Shown here: piece by piece, positions 12,424 through 14,221 of the stretch
Layout: the number at the start of each line of letters is the position of its first letter
Numbering within the stretch: the stretch's first letter is position 1
Assembly: GCA_001794525.1 (NCBI GenBank)
Contig: MGJZ01000006.1
Location: 3,290 to 17,510, forward strand
Source: Candidatus Yanofskybacteria bacterium RIFCSPHIGHO2_02_FULL_50_12
Lineage (GTDB): Bacteria; Patescibacteriota; Minisyncoccia; 2-02-FULL-40-12; GWA2-44-9
Direction: 5' to 3'
DNA: 14,221 bases
Program-made: the position numbers and the translations under genes
The notes under the pieces: model-generated
Told to the model about the DNA's origin: nothing
The model's database searches: none
Seen by the model: the letters and a program-made list of their open reading frames with translations, nothing else

Positions 12424-12457
12424 CTCATATAATCATATCTGAATATGATTATATGAG
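12424..12457. promoter_or_regulatory. Operator-like perfect 34-bp palindrome, site 2
   Basis: CTCATATAATCATAT and its exact reverse complement flank CTGA. It lies 12 bp after the stop of the ArsR-type gene. The 15-bp right arm is identical to 12871-12885, and the full 34 bp agrees with 12852-12885 at 27 positions. Each arm contains TATAAT, so a bound dimer could also occlude a promoter. No T-run follows, so it is a likely protein-binding site rather than a terminator. Confidence 0.65.
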
Positions 12458-12469
12458 TTCTCACCTTCT

Positions 12470-12856
12470 CTATTTCCAAAGCCCATTGAGAGCATTAAGA
12501 ACCTTGGAAATGTAGCCGGCTTGTAATCGATAAGTGATCTGCTTACCACTTTTGTAGCCATCCACCAATCCGGCTTGCTGGAGTATTTTCAAGTGCTGGG
12601 AAACGGCTGGCTGGCTTAGACTGGTAGCTTTAGTTAAGTAGCCGACATTTCTGGGAGACTTTTGAAGAGTAATCAGTATCAAGTATCTAAACGGATTGGC
12701 AATCGCCCGACCGAAACGACTAATCTCTTTAAAATCTTTGGAATTAAAAAGCTCCTGTAGGTGCCTTTGGTTTTGTTCTCGCTTCTCCCTATCCTTGGCG
12801 CCAGGAAACTTTTCCAGTGTTCTCGGCCCTTTGCCGTATGCCAATTTTCCACTCAT
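12470..12856 (-). CDS. ArsR-type winged-helix transcriptional regulator
   Basis: A 128-residue DNA-binding protein. Residues 46-112 form an ArsR-type winged helix: helix ANPFRYLILITLQKSPRNVGYLTKA, recognition helix SQPAVSQHLKILQQAGL at 81-97, and wing VDGYKSGKQITYRL. The ELCVCD-type metal motif of ArsR/SmtB sensors is absent (NVGYLTKA there), so it is probably not a classical metal sensor. Residues 1-45 are a charged Lys/Arg/Glu/Gln extension. The start codon lies inside a 34-bp operator-like site with a -10 box, suggesting autorepression; a matching site past its stop suggests control of the downstream membrane-protein gene. No Shine-Dalgarno sequence; the inferred leader is only about 12 bases. 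Confidence 0.8.
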   Translation of the reverse strand: MSGKLAYGKGPRTLEKFPGAKDREKREQNQRHLQELFNSKDFKEISRFGRAIANPFRYLILITLQKSPRNVGYLTKATSLSQPAVSQHLKILQQAGLVDGYKSGKQITYRLQAGYISKVLNALNGLWK

Positions 12857-12885
12857 ATTGTTATATTACTATATGATTATATGAG
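12852..12885 (-). promoter_or_regulatory. Operator-like site 1 with -10 box, over the ArsR-type gene start
   Basis: CTCATAT (12852-12858) and ATATGAG (12879-12885) are the ends of an imperfect 34-bp palindrome matching site 2 at 27 of 34 positions. The minus strand contains TATAAT (plus 12876-12881), a consensus -10; no good -35 is present 17 bp upstream. The start codon (12854-12856) lies within the site, so bound repressor would block both the promoter and the transcription start. Confidence 0.65.
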
Positions 12886-12955
12886 GGCAAGGCAAGTTAT
12901 TATCGAATTATCCAGTCCCAGTCTCATGAATGTAGTTAGATGGAGCATAAGATAA

Positions 12956-12984
12956 ATAGCGCCTCAGGTGAGCTGAGGCGCTAT
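12956..12984 (-). terminator. Intrinsic terminator after the XRE gene
   Basis: Arms starting TAGCGCCTCAG and ending CTGAGGCGCTA (plus 12956-12967 and 12973-12984) pair over 12 bp with a 5-base loop. On the minus strand TTTATCTTATG follows. The TGA of the XRE gene touches the stem. Stem strength is high; the U-tract is moderate. Confidence 0.75.
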
Positions 12985-13415
12985 CAAGTCTTGTCGCGCT
13001 TTGGTCGGGAGAAAACTCTCACCTTTTCTTTGAAAAGTATCTCGCGGACTAGATCTACTAGCGTACGCCATCCTCTTATCGTAACCGGCGCATTCGGATG
13101 TGAGACGAACTCTCGAAAAGATTCTGGAACATGAACTCCAGGCTCCTTCCAAGACAACATCTCCAGAGAGAGTCTGCTTGCCGCTACCCGAAAAGGTTCT
13201 TGTTTGGGCCCGCCGCCAGGAAGTCCCAACAAGTAGTCACAACTTACTTCCAGCGAATCGGAAAGTTTCACCAGGTTATCCAGCTTTCGCGGGGTCGACT
13301 TGGTTTCGTATCTGACAATCAATGAGTAGCTGATTCCGCTTATCCGGCTGAGTTGAGCTCGGGAAAAACCCTTAGCTTCTCTGATCCCCTTTACCCGATC
13401 ATTTCTAATGGACAT
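12984..13415 (-). CDS. XRE-family helix-turn-helix regulator
   Basis: A 143-residue protein with an N-terminal Cro/CI-type HTH at residues 7-65: VKGIREAKGFSRAQLSRISGISYSLIVRYETKSTPRKLDNLVKLSDSLEVSCDYLLGL. The C-terminal part (70-143) has no recognised domain; it may bind a ligand or mediate dimerisation. Start set at ATG 13413-13415 because AAGGAG lies 8 bases upstream; a TTG two codons earlier is too close to that site. Terminator at 12956-12984 makes it a probable single-gene unit. Such regulators are common in phage and mobile regions, but no recombinase or phage gene is nearby. It is the first gene of the island after fusA. Confidence 0.85.
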   Translation of the reverse strand: MSIRNDRVKGIREAKGFSRAQLSRISGISYSLIVRYETKSTPRKLDNLVKLSDSLEVSCDYLLGLPGGGPKQEPFRVAASRLSLEMLSWKEPGVHVPESFREFVSHPNAPVTIRGWRTLVDLVREILFKEKVRVFSRPKRDKT

Positions 13416-13436
13416 CTCCAAAACTCCTTGGTGAAC

Positions 13437-13464
13437 ACAGTAGCACGCAGTGGGAAATAATCAA
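13437..13464 (-). promoter_or_regulatory. Candidate promoter for the XRE gene
   Basis: TTGATT (plus 13459-13464), 16 bp, then TACTGT (plus 13437-13442) preceded by TGC, an extended -10 arrangement. Initiation near 13430 would give a leader of about 15 bases holding the AAGGAG Shine-Dalgarno sequence. Both hexamers are only half-matches. Confidence 0.35.
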
Positions 13465-13480
13465 TCACTCAAGCGAGTAC

Positions 13481-13632
13481 ACCGGTTTCAACTAGCTTTC
13501 GCATCGAGCTTGCATGGTTTGTCAATGACCGAAAGCCCGCCGGAACGGCGGGCTTGAGTGTCTTTACAAAAGCGAGACGAGAACGCAGGGAGCATTCCTC
13601 GCTGGGGAATGCGAGCGGTAGTTGAAACCGGT
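13481..13632. repeat. 14-bp perfect inverted repeat flanking the fusA downstream hairpins
   Basis: ACCGGTTTCAACTA at 13481-13494 is the exact reverse complement of 13619-13632; with one gap the match continues through TCGCAT on both sides, about 24 bp per arm. The 152-bp element holds the fusA terminator and another hairpin (GCATTCC/GGAATGC at 13592-13612). The right end lies 10 bp from the fusA stop. No transposase and no clear target duplication are seen. Confidence 0.65.
13533..13555 (-). terminator. Intrinsic terminator downstream of fusA
   Basis: AAGCCCGCC-GGAAC-GGCGGGCTT is a perfect 9-bp GC-rich stem. On the minus strand it ends in CTTTC, a short U-tract. It lies about 90 bp after the fusA stop and separates fusA from the accessory island. 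Confidence 0.7.
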
Positions 13633-13642
13633 ATATGAGCGG

Positions 13643-14221
13643 CTATTTCTTGCCTTCCACTATCTGTTGCGCAATATTCGCCGGGACCGGTTCGTAGTGA
13701 TCAAACTCCATCGTGTAGTTGCCGCGGCCTTCGGTGAGCGAGCGGAGCGAGGTCGAGTAGCCGAACATTTCCGAGAGCGGCACGCGCGCATCGATGACCT
13801 TTAAGCCTAAACTGCCGCGGTCAACAATGTTATTGATCTGTCCGCGGCGCGATGCCAAATCGCCCGTCGTCTCACCCATCGATTTCTCCGGGATGATGAC
13901 CTCGACTTTCATAATCGGTTCGAGTAAAACCGGCTTGGCCCGCTTGGAGGCTTCAGCCAGCGCGGTCGCACCGGCGATTTTGAAGGCGATTTCAGAAGAG
14001 TCAACTTCGTGATAGGAACCATCGTAGAGCGTGACTTTCATATCCACCATTTCGAATCCGGCCACCACGCCCTTGTTTAATGCCTCTTGAATACCCTTTT
14101 CTGTCGGTTTTACGAATTCCTCAGGGATGGCGCCGCCTTTGATCGCGTTCACGAATTCATAGCCCGTACCGCGCTCCATCGGTTCAACTTTCAGCCACAC
14201 ATGGCCATACTGGCCGCGGCC
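13643..14221 (-). CDS. fusA: Translation elongation factor EF-G, C-terminal part
   Basis: The last 192 residues of EF-G, the GTPase that drives ribosomal translocation; the N-terminal GTPase domain lies outside the window. The reading frame is open to the window edge and begins GRGQYGHVWLKVEP, the conserved start of domain IV. The rest covers domain IV (YEFVNAIKGGAIPEEF, GVVAGFEMVDMKVTLYDGSYHEVDSSEIAFKIAGATAL) and domain V (LLEPIMKVEVIIPEKSMGETTGDLASRRGQI, then GYSTSLRSLTEGRGNYTMEFDHYEPVP). It ends in TAG after VEGKK. In many bacteria fusA is directly followed by tuf; here about 2.7 kb of accessory sequence separates them. Confidence 0.96.
   Translation of the reverse strand, partial: GRGQYGHVWLKVEPMERGTGYEFVNAIKGGAIPEEFVKPTEKGIQEALNKGVVAGFEMVDMKVTLYDGSYHEVDSSEIAFKIAGATALAEASKRAKPVLLEPIMKVEVIIPEKSMGETTGDLASRRGQINNIVDRGSLGLKVIDARVPLSEMFGYSTSLRSLTEGRGNYTMEFDHYEPVPANIAQQIVEGKK

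Noticed and set aside
12424..12457. 34-bp palindrome as the terminator of the ArsR-type gene
   Set aside because: AT-rich stem with no following T-tract, and near-identity to the site at that gene's start; a protein-binding site fits better.
11121..12856. Toxin-antitoxin module within the island
   Set aside because: The Phd-like protein has no adjacent toxin-like gene, and the membrane protein resembles no known toxin.
13633..13639. ATATGAG next to the fusA stop as a third regulator half-site
   Set aside because: Only 7 bases match, with no palindromic partner; expected by chance.
1..14221. Alternative genetic code with TGA read as Gly
   Set aside because: TGA ends rpsH and the XRE gene exactly at their expected ends, and no in-frame TGA is needed in any conserved protein.
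1..14221. CRISPR array, tRNA or rRNA genes
   Set aside because: No regularly spaced direct repeats and no cloverleaf or rRNA-like sequence were seen; the repeats here are isolated palindromes.

Overview
The window is almost certainly chromosomal DNA from a Candidate Phyla Radiation (Patescibacteria, Parcubacteria-like) bacterium. All genes lie on the minus strand, so transcription runs from high to low coordinates. The evidence for this placement is an S10-spc-type ribosomal protein cluster with no gene for uL30 (a loss described for CPR bacteria), short intergenic spacers, almost no Shine-Dalgarno sequences in front of ribosomal genes, and scattered short perfect palindromes. TGA serves as a normal stop (for example at the ends of rpsH and the XRE gene), which argues against the recoded Gracilibacteria/Absconditabacteria.

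Layout in transcription order: the 3' end of fusA (13643-14221) with a strong hairpin behind it; an accessory island (about 10983-13642) with an XRE-type regulator, an ArsR-type winged-helix regulator, a membrane-anchored coiled-coil protein of unknown function and a small Phd/YefM-like protein; tuf (9780-10982); a hairpin; rpsJ; a 69-codon unknown gene bracketed by two related palindromes; a 267-bp leader-like spacer with a terminator-like hairpin; then rplC-rplD-rplW-rplB-rpsS-rplV-rpsC-rplP-rpsQ-rplN-rplX-rplE-rpsN-rpsH-rplF-rplR-rpsE-rplO and the first 25 codons of secY. rpmC (uL29) is absent between rplP and rpsQ, and rpmD (uL30) is absent between rpsE and rplO.

The ribosomal proteins, EF-Tu and EF-G are the core translation machinery, and SecY is the membrane translocon channel. 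Six gene junctions have the form TAA-Y-ATG with one base between stop and start, which fits termination-reinitiation coupling. Several ribosomal proteins carry lineage-type extensions: an RGG-rich N-terminus on S5, a His-rich tail on L22, an Ala/Glu/Lys tail on S19 and an N-terminal extension on L23.

The most interesting structures are: (1) two matching 34-bp operator-like palindromes around the ArsR-type gene, one over its own promoter and start codon, the other just past its stop and upstream of the membrane-protein gene; (2) a 15-bp perfect inverted repeat joining the rplC stop to the rplD start, with a third half-copy at the rplP stop; (3) a palindromic element inserted in frame in rplD; and (4) the regulatory/membrane island splitting the usual fusA-tuf neighbourhood.
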